Source: Tigriopus japonicus
Taxonomy: Eukaryota > Arthropoda > Copepoda > Harpacticoida > Harpacticidae
Reading direction: 5' to 3'
NCBI GenBank assembly: GCA_010645155.1
Contig: JAAGOF010000095.1
Coordinates: 18,586 to 82,585, forward strand
Length of the DNA: 64,000 bases
Part shown: one piece after another, positions 24,175 through 46,466 of the stretch
Numbering within the stretch: the first letter of the stretch is position 1
Layout: each line of letters starts with the position of its first letter
Program-made: the position numbers and the translations under genes
The notes under the pieces: model-generated
Databases searched by the model: none
Told to the model about the DNA's origin: nothing
The model's input: the letters and a program-made list of their open reading frames with translations, nothing else

Positions 24175-27100
24175 CCGATCGTCATAAAACTTCAGTTACC
24201 AGACAGTCTCCTTCGTCCCTTGTTCTTCATGTTGTTTTTGGGCAAATTGTTCTTTGATTATGGTTGGCCAGAGGGATTTGGAAACGTGGGCCCATCAGGC
24301 TTGAATGAATTAGCCGCGGTGGTCGATTGGTTGGTTGTCCATGATCAAGATGATGACTGTGTTAGTACGGCGGTGGTCGATGGGGCTACTTACTACGTTT
24401 GAGTGAGCGCGTCTCCCTTAGAGGCAGGTTCCATGTGCAAAGAGCATAACCGTAACAACCTAAATCTCCTTGAGTCCATGCCCAGTTAGTCAGTTAGTTA
24501 CTTCTTTACTTACTTACCCACTCACTTACTTACTTGCTTAGATAGTAGCCTACCTAGTCAGCTAGATACCACATGCTCACTTCATGCACGCGTTCATGGA
24601 CGATGAAATGAATGTGCAAACAGAACAGACGGAGTACGGTAGTAGATGCTTAGTATTTCACCCTCAAAAAGCCCCAATCCGTGACAAATAATATTCTTGA
24701 GACCCCTCGAACGTGCATGTGTGCGTCGGTCCGAACTGCTGCGCGTAGCTTACGTATTAATACCCTCTATCATTCAGTAGTACCTAGGAACGGTACCCTC
24801 CTCATCATGTTCTTCTCCAGTTGGACGTGGTCGCCCACCTGAGAGCGATTCCCGTTTTCTACACATAAATACCGAACAAAGAAAACATACTGGCCTCCGA
24901 GCTCATAGAGATCGCTCCTGAACATCGATGACGAGGGAGAGTTTGCCAGTAACGAGCCCTTAGATTGGATGACTTTGTCCTTCCTTGGCAATATTTTGAA
25001 ACGATTTTTATTTCCCCACCTGTGCATATTGATTGACGCATCAATGCCTTGAAAATAGACGTCCTTCGTTCCACCCTAATGCAAAAGAAAGCGACCAAAT
25101 ATCAACCCATTCTCCAAGACTAATAAGGTTTACAAACTCAGGATTCGAGTAAGTTCTTAATCATAGAAGAACAATACCTTTAAGGTTTACCGTCATATTC
25201 TACGTTGTAATGTTCCTTTGTAAGGAAGGTCAATATACGAATTCCATAAGATTCGACCACCATTTTCATTTGGGACAACGAAGTAACTAACACCCAGTTC
25301 TAACGAAGGGTTGCCAGCAAACTCACTCCTGGTGGTTCAGATCGTACAGTACGTACGTGGTGGTTTTTTTTCTCTTCTTCTTCAATGAATCACGAGTTAC
25401 GGGTGAAACTTAACATCAAATCAAGCTCAAGTGCCAGGGGTTCTAGCTAATTAGCTAGATTGACAGGTCCGAAGACTACAAATGATTGCCAATTCAAGAT
25501 TCATGCGACATCGATTTTGGACCAATAAATTGCCATGCTAAACAAATGCGGTAGCTACGACTTTTCTTGACCAAAATGACTTTTGATATCCCATCGAACC
25601 CGAACGAAAAGGAATACTCAAATGGAATTCTTTGTAAATGAACTTGGAAACAAGGGTTATTTTCAGATGAGTGCATTCATGCCAGTGCCAAATATTTTTA
25701 GGTGAGTACGGACATTGTTCATTGTTGCTTTTCTTTTGAAGCACTCGGTAGAGAAGGCGAAAACGAACGTCTTAGTGATGGTACTCAAGTGATGATGACT
25801 ACCTACTTTTTTGAATGAAGATTTTGTTGTATGAGGCAATGCCACTCGGAGCAGTGATGATGATGGTAGCAGAAGAAGTAGTAGTGGTGGTGGTAGTGGT
25901 GGTTGGTGGTGTTGAATGTAGTGAAGGTACTCGTGAGAGAGTCAGTCTTCTCTCTTACCTTGCCACTTGTGCTGGTGGTGGGCTTTTTGTAATACTTCTT
26001 TTTCTTCTTCCTCTCCTTCTTCCACCATTACGTACCTCTCTGTACTCCTTGGTTCCTCAGTCGATCTCATATTCCCCCTCCTTGTGTCCAAGCTCATCTC
26101 TTAGCCGCCAGTTCGCCATCGTCGAATGTAATAGCACCGCTATGAGTCCCAGAAGTGGGAGTAGTGATGATAGTGGTTGATCATCATCATCATCATCATG
26201 ATGGTTCGGGTTTTGGCTAAAGGCAGTAGCAATCGTGGAAGAAAACGCCAGAGCAGGGACAGTAGCTTGCTAGACTGCTGCTTCTAGTTCATGATGGAGG
26301 TTTTTTTCTGAGCACCACTCAATCCTGGCGCACGATCATAAAGAATGGACAAATTTGACTTCGGATCCCACGTCATCAAATCACCGTCATCATTCTCCCA
26401 TTCTGCCTCCCTTCCCTCTTTTTTCCCTTATCCCCCTGTGGACCAAATCAAAATGAGTCAAATTCTCTCGCTTACTCTGGGTGTCCCAAAAATGACTGGC
26501 CAAACCTTTTTTCTTGCCAATTCATCGTCTCTTGCTCAGAATCAACCTTTGTTCAAAGTATCCTTAAAGCCCGTTTATGATCGGTACGAGGGTAATCCAA
26601 TGATGATCAACCAGATTTAGGCAGATAAGCTTCATCAGAAAAAAATCATCTTGGGAGCATACATCATGATTGGGTGTTCAGGTTTTTAGGGTTTTAAAAT
26701 GTATGTTATTGAAGCCAACGGAAGCAAAAAAGATGCATGTACATAGATTCGAAGACTATCTGATTTCATGACGGTCGTTGATGGGTCTGCTTTTCCATGT
26801 GATTCACATGCGTATTAGTTGTTCATTCAGTGGAGAACTAAGTTCAACCAACTGATGTTGCTTCAACAACTCTCAAAACCTGGATGGTATATCAATAAAC
26901 ATGTTGGGAGATTTTAGGGCCCTTTGATCGTGGCGATGCTCTTCAAACGTCAGATTGGCATAAACGATTTCACTGCTTGTTACAGTACTTCCTTTCGACC
27001 ATCTTTATCCATCTAGTCTTGACGGGCTCCCAATGTTTTCATCTCTCTCTCTCTCTCTCCCTACGTCTACAATTGTTCGTTCCTTATGTTCTTCCTCTTC

Positions 27101-28361
27101 TGGTGTTCAAGTCGTGAAAGGACTGTACCAAAAGAAACTCATCCACATTGCGATCGTGCACGACGAAAGCGACTTGCCTAGGAAGATCACTTATGTACAT
27201 AACGGTTCTTCAACCTTTCAATCACAAAGGTCATCACTTCGAGTCTTGCTCAATAACCTATATTTTTGTATTGAACTCAATCCCAAAGCTAGCCTTGTTT
27301 TCAAAGTGCCCAATCATGTCTTTTTCTGTTCTAGAACAAACCATGCCAGCCAGCACAGTTCGATGTCAGATTGTGGTGGTCAAGAAGACTTGTTTTGTCT
27401 CTTTATCAACCAAGCAAAGGCGCGTGCTCTGAATTTCCTGTAATGAGCTACTTTGGCACCAAGCTAATGTCTTTTTGATGGCTGTGAAATAAAATGTGAG
27501 ATCAAAGTTCAGGTACATGTTCCTCTTTGAAGAGTGCCATGAGAAGCACCTCACTGCACAAGAAGAGACGAGTTTCTTTCTTTTTCTAAACGACACCTTT
27601 CTCTCTTTTCCTAAATGAGCGAACACCACGAGGACTTGGTTAGTAAGATCAAACGAATTGACCCCATTTGACGGGAAATTTCAAACAATATCCGGTTTCT
27701 GGTTCCAATTTATCAATCACGCTCGGCTAATTTGGGCAAAAAAAGGAATGATTTGGTATTGAGCCCTGATAATTCAAGAGATATCCTCATGGTGTCTTCG
27801 AGTCTTGGCGGTCAGCAATGACTTTTTTGATGATTGAATGAGTTTTGCATCCTTTGGAGACAAAATTCCTTGTGACCGCGATTCATATGGTCTTTAAAGC
27901 TGTGAAAGTGCAATTTTCTTTTGTGCCTGCTCAGGCATTGTTCGACGACCTCTAAAGGTCCTTAAAGGTACCTGCTCAAAACCAGGTCCAATCGTCTCCT
28001 CCCCAGAGCAAAAGTAGTTCGTCTTGAAGAAACTCACTGGCTTCTTCTTCGTGACGTCTTCCTAGAGTTGGGAACCGAGGGAGTGGGTCTTTGGTGGGGA
28101 ATCTTGGTTCTTTGTACTAGTACAACACGATATACCTACAAAGAGGGTCGACGATGAGGCAGAGGTGTTGGTGAAGGTGGTCATGATTATCGACCACTCA
28201 ACAGCCATCAACTTGGGGACGCTCAGAATGGGGGACGAGGCAGAGAGAAGTGCTACCTACTTTACTTCACGACGGTTCCCCACGAAGAGTACCCTAGAAC
28301 CACGACGGGCTGCTCACCAACTGGAACATAACAATAACTGCAGCAATGGGCTTGACATGAA

Positions 28362-28439
28362 GACGATGATGATGAAGAAGAAGAAGAAGAAGAGGAAAAC
28401 GTAGTAGCGTACTACTACTACTACTACTACTACTACTAA
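28362..28439. repeat. GAT/GAA and (CTA)n triplet repeats
   Basis: GAT/GAA-rich run followed by ten or so CTA units. They generate the poly-Lys and poly-Ser ORFs on the two strands. Confidence 0.88.
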
Positions 28440-31400
28440 TACTGAAAAGAGTCAGGAACCAAGTCATGGAACAAAACGACTCAACAAACGAACCTAGAGT
28501 CAGGAAGACCAAGGCGAGGAAAAAGAGGCATGCCTATGAAGAAGGCATGGAGAAGTAATAGAGGAAGAAGACCAAGAAGTCAGCCTTGAAGGGGAGAGGA
28601 CGGGGAGCCCTGCATTTGTACCAACAACTGCCAACTTTGACTAGTTTTGGGGACCACGAGGGAAGAAGCTCCATGACAAACCAAGAGCTTGGAAAAGACA
28701 CGCGAGACTCTGGGCATTCAAGTTGTCACTCAATTAATACCAGAGCTACGACGACATCCAAGTAAGCAGAAACTCTGGCTCCTCGTGGTTGATTTTCAGG
28801 CCGTGTGCCAAAACAATTGTCGAAAGGTTCGAGTTTCTCCAGATCGAGTTAATAATGGTTTGTGATCTATCTCTTTCGTCGAGCAAATTCAATAAGGTTC
28901 GGTGTAGATCCGAGATGGATTGGAGAAACATCTTTTCGGGACGGTACCGAGAGACTAATGTCCTGTTGGCCTCTGGTTGCGTACCATGAATGCTCGGAGG
29001 AAGACTCGGAGCTGATCTTATCATGCAGCAATCACCGATATTTTCACGGCACTTTAACATGAGATGAGATTGATTGGCGAGGCTCTAACCACGCACGACC
29101 ACCTTCATCATCATCATCTTCATCATCATCTTCTTCACGATTATCATTGCCGCCAGAAGCGAAGAAGTCGCCCGCTCGGTTGTCTTTCGTTGTTCGTTCA
29201 CACGAGGAGCGATCCATTTTCTCCCTCCTTCGTTTTCGCTCGTTTCTTCTCAACTCGACTCTGGAGCCCCTTTTCCTCCTCATCTTTTTCATCACCACCG
29301 CCGTCGTGGTTGTCGTCGTCATCTTTGCAGTTGTCGCCGTCGTGCCAACTCCAAAAAGAGCCTCCAGAATCTGACATGCTCGAGTATGGATGACCAGCTC
29401 AATCTCCCCTTCCTCATCCCCCTACGTGCATGTACATGTGAGATCAAAAATCGGGGGAAAATGGCGAGTTGGCACGGAGTTGGTGAGGGATCTATTTCAG
29501 GACCCTATCAAGATGATTAAGAAAACTCGCTCAAATTGAAAATTCATGCATGTGATCTCGACTGGATTGTGGAACCTATCCCATCGAACTCTATTGGACG
29601 TTTCTTTTAGAGCCACCATTCAGAGCTGAAACAGAGAAGGCGCACGCACATACGTAGAGCTGTAGCTGTACCATACTTTGGAAGAGTTTCCAGATTCTTG
29701 AAATGGTTTTCTCTAAAAATCTCACGAGTATTGGACAGCCCATGGAATTAGGGAGTCGACTAGTACGCCACGCTTGGTGGCTACATGCGTGGATCTGAGC
29801 GATAGAAGAGAAGTAGGAGCAAACTTGGCGATGAATAATTGAAGATTATCTACTGTGAAACAAAAAGCCAAGGAGAGATCGTTCGTTCGTCCGTTCTTCG
29901 TATGAGCGAACGAGTACGTCGCTTTTACGGCCTAGGAGGATTCTTCTTCTGCTTCTAGTCTCATGCTACTTATGTTCCACCTCATACGGAGTGGGTGCAC
30001 TACCATACCAACCATAGATATACTCACAAAAGAGAATGCGCAGACAGCTGTTTGTTGTTGTTTTTGAGAGTCCAAAACGATCCAAGGGAACAAACGTTTG
30101 ATAAGTGTTATGGACTTAATAATTACTATTTCAAGTCAATTCAGTGCATGAATGGTCTAGACATCATTCCTGTCTCTTAAAGAGGATTAAATGCGCTCCA
30201 TTCTTGGTTAAATCACGTTCAATCCATCAAACCCCATTCAACTTATCCTGAAATACCAATGGGTTCAGATTAAAAGTACATATTAACACCATCAAAAATA
30301 AGAAAATAGTACCTCCATCAAGGGGACTTGTTCCTTACTCAAGGAAATCGTAAGTCAGTGAACAGGTCTTCAGTGATCAGTCAGCCTTACTACATTCTGC
30401 ATGAACAAACATTCAGAAGGAATAATCAACAACTCAACGATAAAGTGACAAAGAATTTGCTCAATCTAGTGTTTCCTATCGGTCTGCCCCATTAAAATGT
30501 TGGTATTTGGCATTTAATTGATTGCAGGCAATTTTGGGCATATGATGATGTGAAAAAGATTTTTTTTTCGGGACAGAATATGCGTACTGCGGCTCTGAGC
30601 TTCATTGTTTATAACAGAAACATATTTTTCCAAGCAGACGCCCAATTTTCACGAAACTTTGTCTGAGTGTAGTTAAACTCGTTATCGAAAGTTGGCATTT
30701 TTGTATTAAAGTTATACATTCGCGACATTGAACTGCATTCTAAGTTTTTGTTGAGATATTGTTTTGTAGCTTCTCCGTTTTGACAAATTTCAAGGAACAT
30801 AAGGCATCACTACTAAAAATAATCAACGAGCAATCAACAATACTAGAAAATATATTTTGCGATGAATTCAATGAATTTGGTTTCTGTTAACAGCCATTGC
30901 TGCTAAATGGATTAACAATTTCAAGAAGTCTTTCTGACTTTGTTTTTAATCTACTATTGATTACTGACAATAAACTAGATACATGTCAATGGCAGGAAAA
31001 GGAACACTATCTTTTAATGCAACTTTGTTCTGAGGTGATGTTCAAGCACCTTTTTAGTTCGTCTTTTGGCAATTCCGTTCAAATTGAAAGCAGAGCCTTT
31101 TGGGTTGTTTTGGGGTCGTTTTGGAAAACGCGTCAGGTGAAGTTGGCGTGCTGTGGTGAGAGGTTCCTGTACCAACCAACCATTGTCCATGTTCAAGAGA
31201 AACAGTAGCATACTTTAAACGTCGAGTAGCAGAGGATCGTAGAAGAACTCCTATCATAAGAAGTAAGAGCAGCAGCCAGCACTAGTGATTCTAGTCCTAG
31301 TATTTACTCCATGGCTCACGTCGACTAAATGCTGGAGGGTGTGCTCGATTCTTCATCTTTTGGTGTGTGAGAATATTTGGCTCTTTCGGTGGAAATGGGA

Positions 31401-32829
31401 GTCCACATGCCGCTGGATCTGGACTGGCTTATTCTGCCCACCATATTAAAGCCAATCCAATTCACCAACTTTCTGGGCCAACGCTTGAGTAAAATAAATG
31501 TCCATTCACCTCAATTCAATGAATGAATGAATGAAACATTTTGTCCTTTGAGTGGCTGAGTTATAAGAAAACTTTTAAAAACTCATCCGCAATGACGAGC
31601 CACTTGGATTGAAAAAGCAGCGGTCTTGTTAGTTTGGACACAACGTAATTAAACTCGGGGCAGCTTAGACTCGTTTCTTTTCATTTACAGCCCTTTATGT
31701 GGCAAGTAGAACCCAGTCGAGAACATATCGTACCAACAACGGTTATCCTGTGTTTTTTTTGGCTTCGTTCATCTACTGAAGCCAACCAATTTGTGCACCT
31801 GGACATTTCGAGTACATACGTACAGTACGTCGTACATCGGACGAATGAACGGACGTAGGACGTAGTCTGAAGCAATATAGGGACAAGGGACGAATGGCCG
31901 ATTGAACGGACCAACAAGCTTGGGCTTGGGTCCCCTCTGAATGTCAATGAAAAGAGCCGGAAACGCAATAGAACAGACGGAACCAACTGAGGAAACCAGA
32001 GTGTACCACGAGGAGAAGGAGGAGAAAAAGAGGGGGAATTCACCCACAACAACCGTCGTTGAGCTTGGGGATCAAGGTACTCACTTTCAGTAATCGCGTT
32101 CGTAGACCAAGTGGAGCAGGAGAAAAAAATGAGGGTTCTGGCACGAGGAGAAAATGTTTGATGAAAAAAACCATCCCATGAAAACGGAATAAGAACAACG
32201 TTGAGATCCGGATGGATAGGAATGGGTGATTGTAGCTTTAAGTTGCGTAAGGTTTGAAAACAGGCCAAAGGGTTGATAAAAGTTTGAATTTTGTATATAA
32301 GTTACGGTCAGGAATAATTGTTATGTTAGAGCGTTGCTGCCTTAGTTCCTTCGTCATTTTTTATAATTATCAAGTTAAAACTTTCATATTATATTTTAAA
32401 TATGCTTTACGGTGCTTTTTCAAGTATTTTTCAGTAAAACATTTTTAGAGGTTTCTTTTTAAAGGTTAGTTTTAGTTTTTTAGATGTCTTTTAGGCAATG
32501 TCGATTTTAATCAAAGAAATACCTCAAAAATTTAAAATTGCACTCCGGAGCCTTCGTTATCTTCATCTCTTGAGGACCTTTTCTTTGTTAGCCTTTTCAT
32601 CGCCATGATGACGAATTTGACGAAAAGTTTGATAACTCAGAATCATCTCGAAAAAGTGAAAAACTATGGACCAACATTTTATAACAGCAATTGCTCCTGG
32701 GGCTCAAAATGAAGTTCCTGAAGCAATTCCTGGCACCAAAGTTGAGTTTGCTTTCGAGTGGCACAACCAAAAGATTTGAAGAAATTGATTGCATCTCCGT
32801 TGCTTTGGCTGATCACTTGTCTTCTAGGG

Positions 32830-33023
32830 CGGGGGTCGGCAACCTGTGGGCCCCAAGGGTGATTCCCAAAATAGTGGGCCCTCGAGCCATCCAAAGTAAC
32901 GTGCTTGTGGGCCCAAAGCCTTTTAATCGTTTAATTGTGGGCCTATGAACCTTCCAGCATTTGTTTGGTGAGCCCCAGAAAAATTTGGTCGGACGTTGAA
33001 CCAAAAGCGGTTGCCGACCCCTG
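32830..33023. mobile_element. hAT-type MITE, copy 2
   Basis: 194-bp non-autonomous element. Terminal inverted repeats CGGGGGTCGGCAACC (left) and GGTTGCCGACCCCTG (right) match at 14 of 15 positions. Flanking 8-bp duplications TTCTAGGG (32822-32829) and TTCTATTG (33024-33031) match at 6 of 8. The CAG-GGGTCGGCAACC terminus is typical of hAT elements. The interior shares GTGGGCC-rich blocks with the copy at 8167-8377. There is no ORF of its own. Confidence 0.82.
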
Positions 33024-34820
33024 TTCTATTGAAATGCGTTTATGTTAGGCAAAAAGCGTGAATAATCTTGGCAATGCGTGAAGACATCACAAGCAGCGCA
33101 GAAATTGTAACATCTCTCTCATAGGCATTATTTGGCTTGTTTATTTTTTTTTGTTCGACAATTTTCACGTTTACTCAAAGTAGTTTCAAACGTAGCATCA
33201 TTTTAAGATTTCAATTTTTGATTATTAAATTCATTTAAGGAATGACAAAAATCATCCCTGATGATGGTTTAACTAGAGCTTTAGCTCAAGCCCTTCTACA
33301 AAATTTCGTATTGTTATTGTTCTACTAGTAGAATTTTCGTCACCTTTCAGATACGTGCACGTAATTGAAAAAGGTCATCGTGTCCCAAAATTTGCAGTTC
33401 CCTCCACCTTATGCAACAAAGTAAAAAATGTACCTATGAGATAGTTCTTAAAGAAACCAAACTCCATTGGCCCCTCTATCCTTGTGAGTTGTTTTTTTTT
33501 GTTGAGATTCAAAACTGTTTTTTCCCAAGTACCAAGTTCTTTACCGTCGTAGTTAGAGAGAGAGAGAGACGCTAGAACTTGGTGACTGGTTGAGAGAGAT
33601 AGGTATGGTCGATAGAGTGACATTTTAGGGAGAACAAGGTAAGCTATGGTTTTGGTTCACTATCTATCTCGTCTCTCCGAAAGAGGGAAGAGAACGAGGA
33701 TTGAAGAGGAGGAGGATGAAGCCACCAAATTTTGGAGAGTCAGTGATAGGGCTTCTTTCTCGCTGCTGTTTTCTTCTCGTTGGCCAAGACTGGTTGGTCC
33801 CTTAGCCCCACGATTCCCTCCCTCTATCTGAGTGGACCGCTACCTACCCAGCTTGGTCCCCTTCTTTTACCTTTTCCACTTCTCTTTGACTTGGGCCAAA
33901 ATATTCTGGCCCATTACACCTAAAGGCTGTGCGTACCACCACCCCTTGTCCGTAACATGATGGGACCGGCTTTTCTCTTCATGCTACCACCACAACCACC
34001 ACCATCGTCCGCGATTGGTGCTGTGCACCATGGCCGATGAATGGCAGTCCCAACAGACAGACCCACGTGAGTTGGCAGCGTTCCGTTGGGTGTCGTGGCC
34101 TATACTACTAATGGCTGGCGTCGAAGTCAAGAATTGGAAGACGAGCGAGGGAACGAGTCCAAATTTCAGGTAGATAACAGATGAAACGTTCCCAATTCTC
34201 GGGAGGTAGGTAGCACGTAATAGGGTATGTAGTACGTCCTCCGTACGCATGTTGGGAGTTTTGTCCTCTAGGTTGATTGGTTGGTAGTCAGTTCCCACTT
34301 GGAGCTTCTCTTTAGAGTTTGGACTCACTCCATCCACGAAAGCCGATAGAGAATAACACGAGAGGAACATGGGGACGAGAAGAGGAAGAGAAGGAGAAGA
34401 AAAAGAAGGAGACGAGAAACCACCACCACCTCCGTTCCTACCTATTACTGTACAATGCACGAGAGAAGAATAGAGGAGAGAAGTACTCTACTGTATGAAG
34501 TAAAGCGTCCATTTCCCTTTCTGGGCCGACGGATGACTGTCCCGCTTTTCGGAGTTTCATTGCTCTGGTTGGTTCCTGTCCCAAGTTCTGCTTGTTCATG
34601 TTGTTCTTACCTGGTCACAACGACCGAAGTCAATCTCAATGGGAGACATGCCATCCTAGGAGGACTGGATGTACTAGCTCAAGCAAAGTCGAATGAGAAC
34701 AACGGTACTAACAATCCCCGAGTCCCATCCGAATTCGTCCCGAGTTGGGCGAGGACAACGGGGGTATGGCACCGAAAGCGGATTTGATGTCGTGCTTTCA
34801 AAATGGGCCAGGTGCTTCCG

Positions 34821-34860
<40 letters not shown>
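34821..34860. repeat. (CT)n dinucleotide repeat
   Basis: Perfect CT run of about 37 bp, followed by GTGA and GA-rich sequence to about 34930. Confidence 0.93.
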
Positions 34861-34863
<3 letters not shown>

Positions 34864-35909
34864 TGAGCCAATAGCCTTACGTGGGCGAGTGAGTCAGTGA
34901 GTGAGTGAGGAAGAGAGAGAAAGAGAGACCCTCTCGTCTAATGTGAAGTTAGAGAAGAACAGAAGACACAAAAGAAGAAGAGGAGGAGGAATGAAAATCA
35001 AGAGAAGGGACGAAGGGATAGGGCATGCAAGAAGCACAAGAAGAAGGAGAAAAAGAAGAAGCCCTTTAGATAGATAAAGTTTAGGTCGACTGTCAGACTA
35101 AGGGAGCGAGTAGTTGACTGCTTGGCCACACCAGGGTTTTCCTAACAACAGCAAATGAATATAAAAAAGAAGAACCATTCATCAGTTGAGTGAGAATTTC
35201 ATCTCCATTGCGGCTCAAATTGGCTAATGATGCAAATCTGTTGTATAACAACCGGCTTTTGATGCCAGCTTTCTAGCGTCTGCTACGTGTATCTCGGGCA
35301 AAGTCATCATGTCAGCAATCGCGTTCTCGAGGAAAGCGATGGGATTTCGACTCATGATGCTTGCTTGCTACCCCCTCCTCTTGCTGCTGGTGGTCTCCCT
35401 CCGTCCCTTTTCTCAACAGCCTCAGCCTTACCGTTGTTGAAGTCCAGTATGTCAAATCTCAAGCATGCTTACTTAATCTCTTATGGCAACTGAGAACAAA
35501 TGAGATATATAAGTGTGAGGCTGGTCTCATTTGAATGTTTGTAATTGAGATTTGCACAAGATATGAACGGTTTAACATGACAAGGATATCTGTGCTATTT
35601 CTTTTTGTTCAAGGATAAGATTTAGCCTGAAGTTAATCGGGTTCTTTTTTGGCAGGTGGCAGTGATAGGCTTTCAAGGCGAATAGCACGAAAACTCGTTG
35701 TTCTTTTTTGGGAGCCCTTTCCCCCTTGGACTTGTTTGGAAACGAGTGAAAAACAACCAAAAAAATATTGGAAGCGTTCAAAACCCTCACGAACTGGGCC
35801 CAAAGAGAAAAGAAAGAGTCAACTGACGGCTTTCTTCTCAGGATGAAAAACACGAAGGTAATAATGCTGTGGGTATATCCACCTCGGTCGAATGAATCCA
35901 AGGCAGTTT

Positions 35910-44665
<8,756 letters not shown>

Positions 44666-45464
44666 CCTAGGGGCCGGTCTAGCCGCCACTGGCCCGCAAT
44701 TCCGCCTTCCCTCCTTTCTTTTCTTTTCCTTTTCAGAGACCGGCGAATCGCCCGATGTGGGAACCCCCGAACCAGCCAAACAGCCAGCCAATTCCCGGAT
44801 CCAAACAAACCAACAAACTTCCCAGCCCACCTAGATCCACTAGATTCACACTGACCCCCAGAAGCTTCAATGGAAAGGGGCGGGTTTCCGAGGAAAACCG
44901 AAGAAAACGTGGAGCAGGAGGAGGAAGACGAAGAAGAAGCGGAGAGCGAGCGGGTCTACGGGATGAGTGGCGGGCGGACGGGTCGTCCGTCCGTCAGTTA
45001 GGGTGGGTTCAAGTCGAGTTGTTGATCTCGGGGGGTTCGCCGCACACTCACTCACAAACACAGAGGGCGCCACCGTAAACGCTTAAGCTCAGGTTGGTCG
45101 CTAATTTGAAACCATCATGGTCAGAGGGCCACATTTCCGGGCAATGCCCTTGAAGTTTATCCAAAGACCGATAGTTTCTCGTAATTTATGTATTCTATCC
45201 ACTGCCGATTCAATACGGAAATACGGGTTATGGAAACGGAAGTTCAGATTGCCAAAACCGAAATCCAACTTTCATTCTTAAACCCCGGACCGAACCGGGC
45301 CACGGTATTCATAATCAATTGTAATAGGGCCTTCTTAGTAGCGATTCAAATAAATGCATCCTTTTTTTTCATGTTCCGGAGATTTACTTCGATCTTCACA
45401 AATCATGAGTTGGCCATATGATTTTCTATCATCTGGGGTGGCTGAATATTAATTTGGTAAAGTT
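44666..45464. other. Spacer between SUZ12 and the unidentified minus-strand gene
   Basis: About 800 bp that must hold the SUZ12 promoter. It includes a plus-strand 54-codon ORF (45117-45281), listed separately. Otherwise nothing recognised. Confidence 0.5.
45117..45281 (+). CDS. Possible small protein, 54 aa, unidentified
   Basis: An ATG in fair context (ACCATCATGG) opens 54 codons of a very basic peptide (MVRGPHFRAMPLKFIQRP, ending KPKSNFHS). An AATAAA lies 68 bp after the stop (45349-45354), as in a compact gene. The basic, Arg-rich N-terminus could be a mitochondrial targeting sequence. It lies between the start of SUZ12 and the 3' end of the unidentified minus-strand gene, so it could be a small gene divergent from SUZ12. 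I recognise no family, and a chance ORF is quite possible. Confidence 0.2.
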   Translation: MVRGPHFRAMPLKFIQRPIVSRNLCILSTADSIRKYGLWKRKFRLPKPKSNFHS

Positions 45465-46431
45465 TTACGAAAAAGACGCGTAAGTTTGGCCTGCCTGAAT
45501 GGAAGCTGGTGCGTTTTTGTCAATATCTTGTTGTTGGTGGGGGAAAACGTTATTTTGACTTGATGTTCTGAACGAAACAAGGGAAGAACGTTGACAACCC
45601 ATCAGATGATCAAAGGTAGAATGTTACCGGAAATGACCAAATTAGCCGACGACCGTTTAATATTTCAAATATATTTCATGATATTTCAAAAAGTCATCAT
45701 TTTAGTTTGAGGTAATCTTAGAAGTCTTTCACCCCTTAAACACGTATAGAGACTCTTGAAACGAAGGATCGGAGACCGCGTACATTTACCGTTCATTAGA
45801 GTACTGGGCAATGTGTGGCCGATCCGGCTGGACCGGCCTGCACCCTAAAGTAAATCTGACAAGGTGAAATACGGATACAATCTAAAAAAGGAACGCAGTA
45901 TCAACCCTTTCGAAAACCACAAATGGTATCTGGGAACATGAGATTGATTTCGTTATTTCATATTTTCACCCATTTTGGCCCATTCTGGCGACCTTTTCCC
46001 ATTTTCCAAACGGTCATCGTCTTGGCGGGCGAGAAGAGATGGGCCTACCCACGGACATCTAGGAGACGTTCTTGGCCTACCATTCAGGGTGACGAGCAGC
46101 AATAATTCATTCGTATTTTTCAACTCATTATGAAGACGCGATAAAGAAAATGGGGCGGTTTTCAAATCAGAATCAATTTCGACTTGATTCGGCCAATTAC
46201 TTGATAATCCTTAGCTGAACTGAGATCAGACTTTTGAGCTTGGATTTCAAAGACTTGGAACTCGTCACGCTGGTGTTGGATGATTATTTCCGTGTTGACA
46301 AACCCCCTTCGATTGGCGTTTGCGGAACTCAGCGACATGCGATTCCGGTCTCCGTCTAACTGAATCCGGCGGGCCCGACTCAGCATCCCCGTGAATTCTT
46401 CCATGACCTTCATTGGGACTCCTCGGTCCAT
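45465..46431 (-). CDS. Unidentified four-exon protein, about 140 aa, divergent from SMU1
   Basis: Proposed minus-strand exons in order: 46269-46431, 46081-46182, 45790-45844 and 45465-45567. Introns are 86, 236 and 222 bp with GT/AG ends, and the phases agree at every junction, giving 140 aa. The last two junctions are the best supported (GTAGGC and GTAAAT donors, pyrimidine-rich acceptors). The first is the weakest: the frame can read on past 46269 to a stop at 46162, giving an 89-aa alternative. The protein starts MDRGVPMKVMEEF, is charged and probably helical in the first two-thirds (SLSRLHNELKNTNELL), and ends in a Gln/Ser/Asn-rich tail. I do not recognise the family. Its start codon is 35 bp from that of SMU1 on the other strand, so the two probably share a bidirectional promoter with overlapping 5' ends. 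Confidence 0.5.
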
Positions 46432-46466
46432 TTTGGTACTCGTTTCTCCTTTTCATCGTCACCATC
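46432..46466. promoter_or_regulatory. Putative bidirectional promoter core between the divergent gene and SMU1
   Basis: Only 35 bp separate the start codons of SMU1 (plus) and the unidentified gene (minus). Either the transcripts overlap head to head or both have very short leaders. No TATA box was seen. This is an inference from geometry alone. Confidence 0.3.

Larger units (their letters stand above)
24030..35909. other. Second long gene-poor region, between PDRG1 and SUZ12
   Basis: About 11.9 kb in which no ORF resembles a known protein and no convincing spliced gene could be assembled. It is full of short tandem motifs (ACTT near 24485-24543, GGT near 25870-25905, ATC near 26180-26202, CAT near 29105, CT near 34823) and contains the second hAT MITE (32830-33023). 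Coding regions with low homology or small exons could have been missed by eye. Confidence 0.5.

Noticed and set aside
29044..29393. Overlapping ORFs on both strands rich in Ser/His/Glu/Arg
   Set aside because: They come from CAT/CTT triplet tracts; no domain, no splice context.
34455..34787. 110-codon plus ORF
   Set aside because: No domain or family recognised; in a repeat-rich desert.
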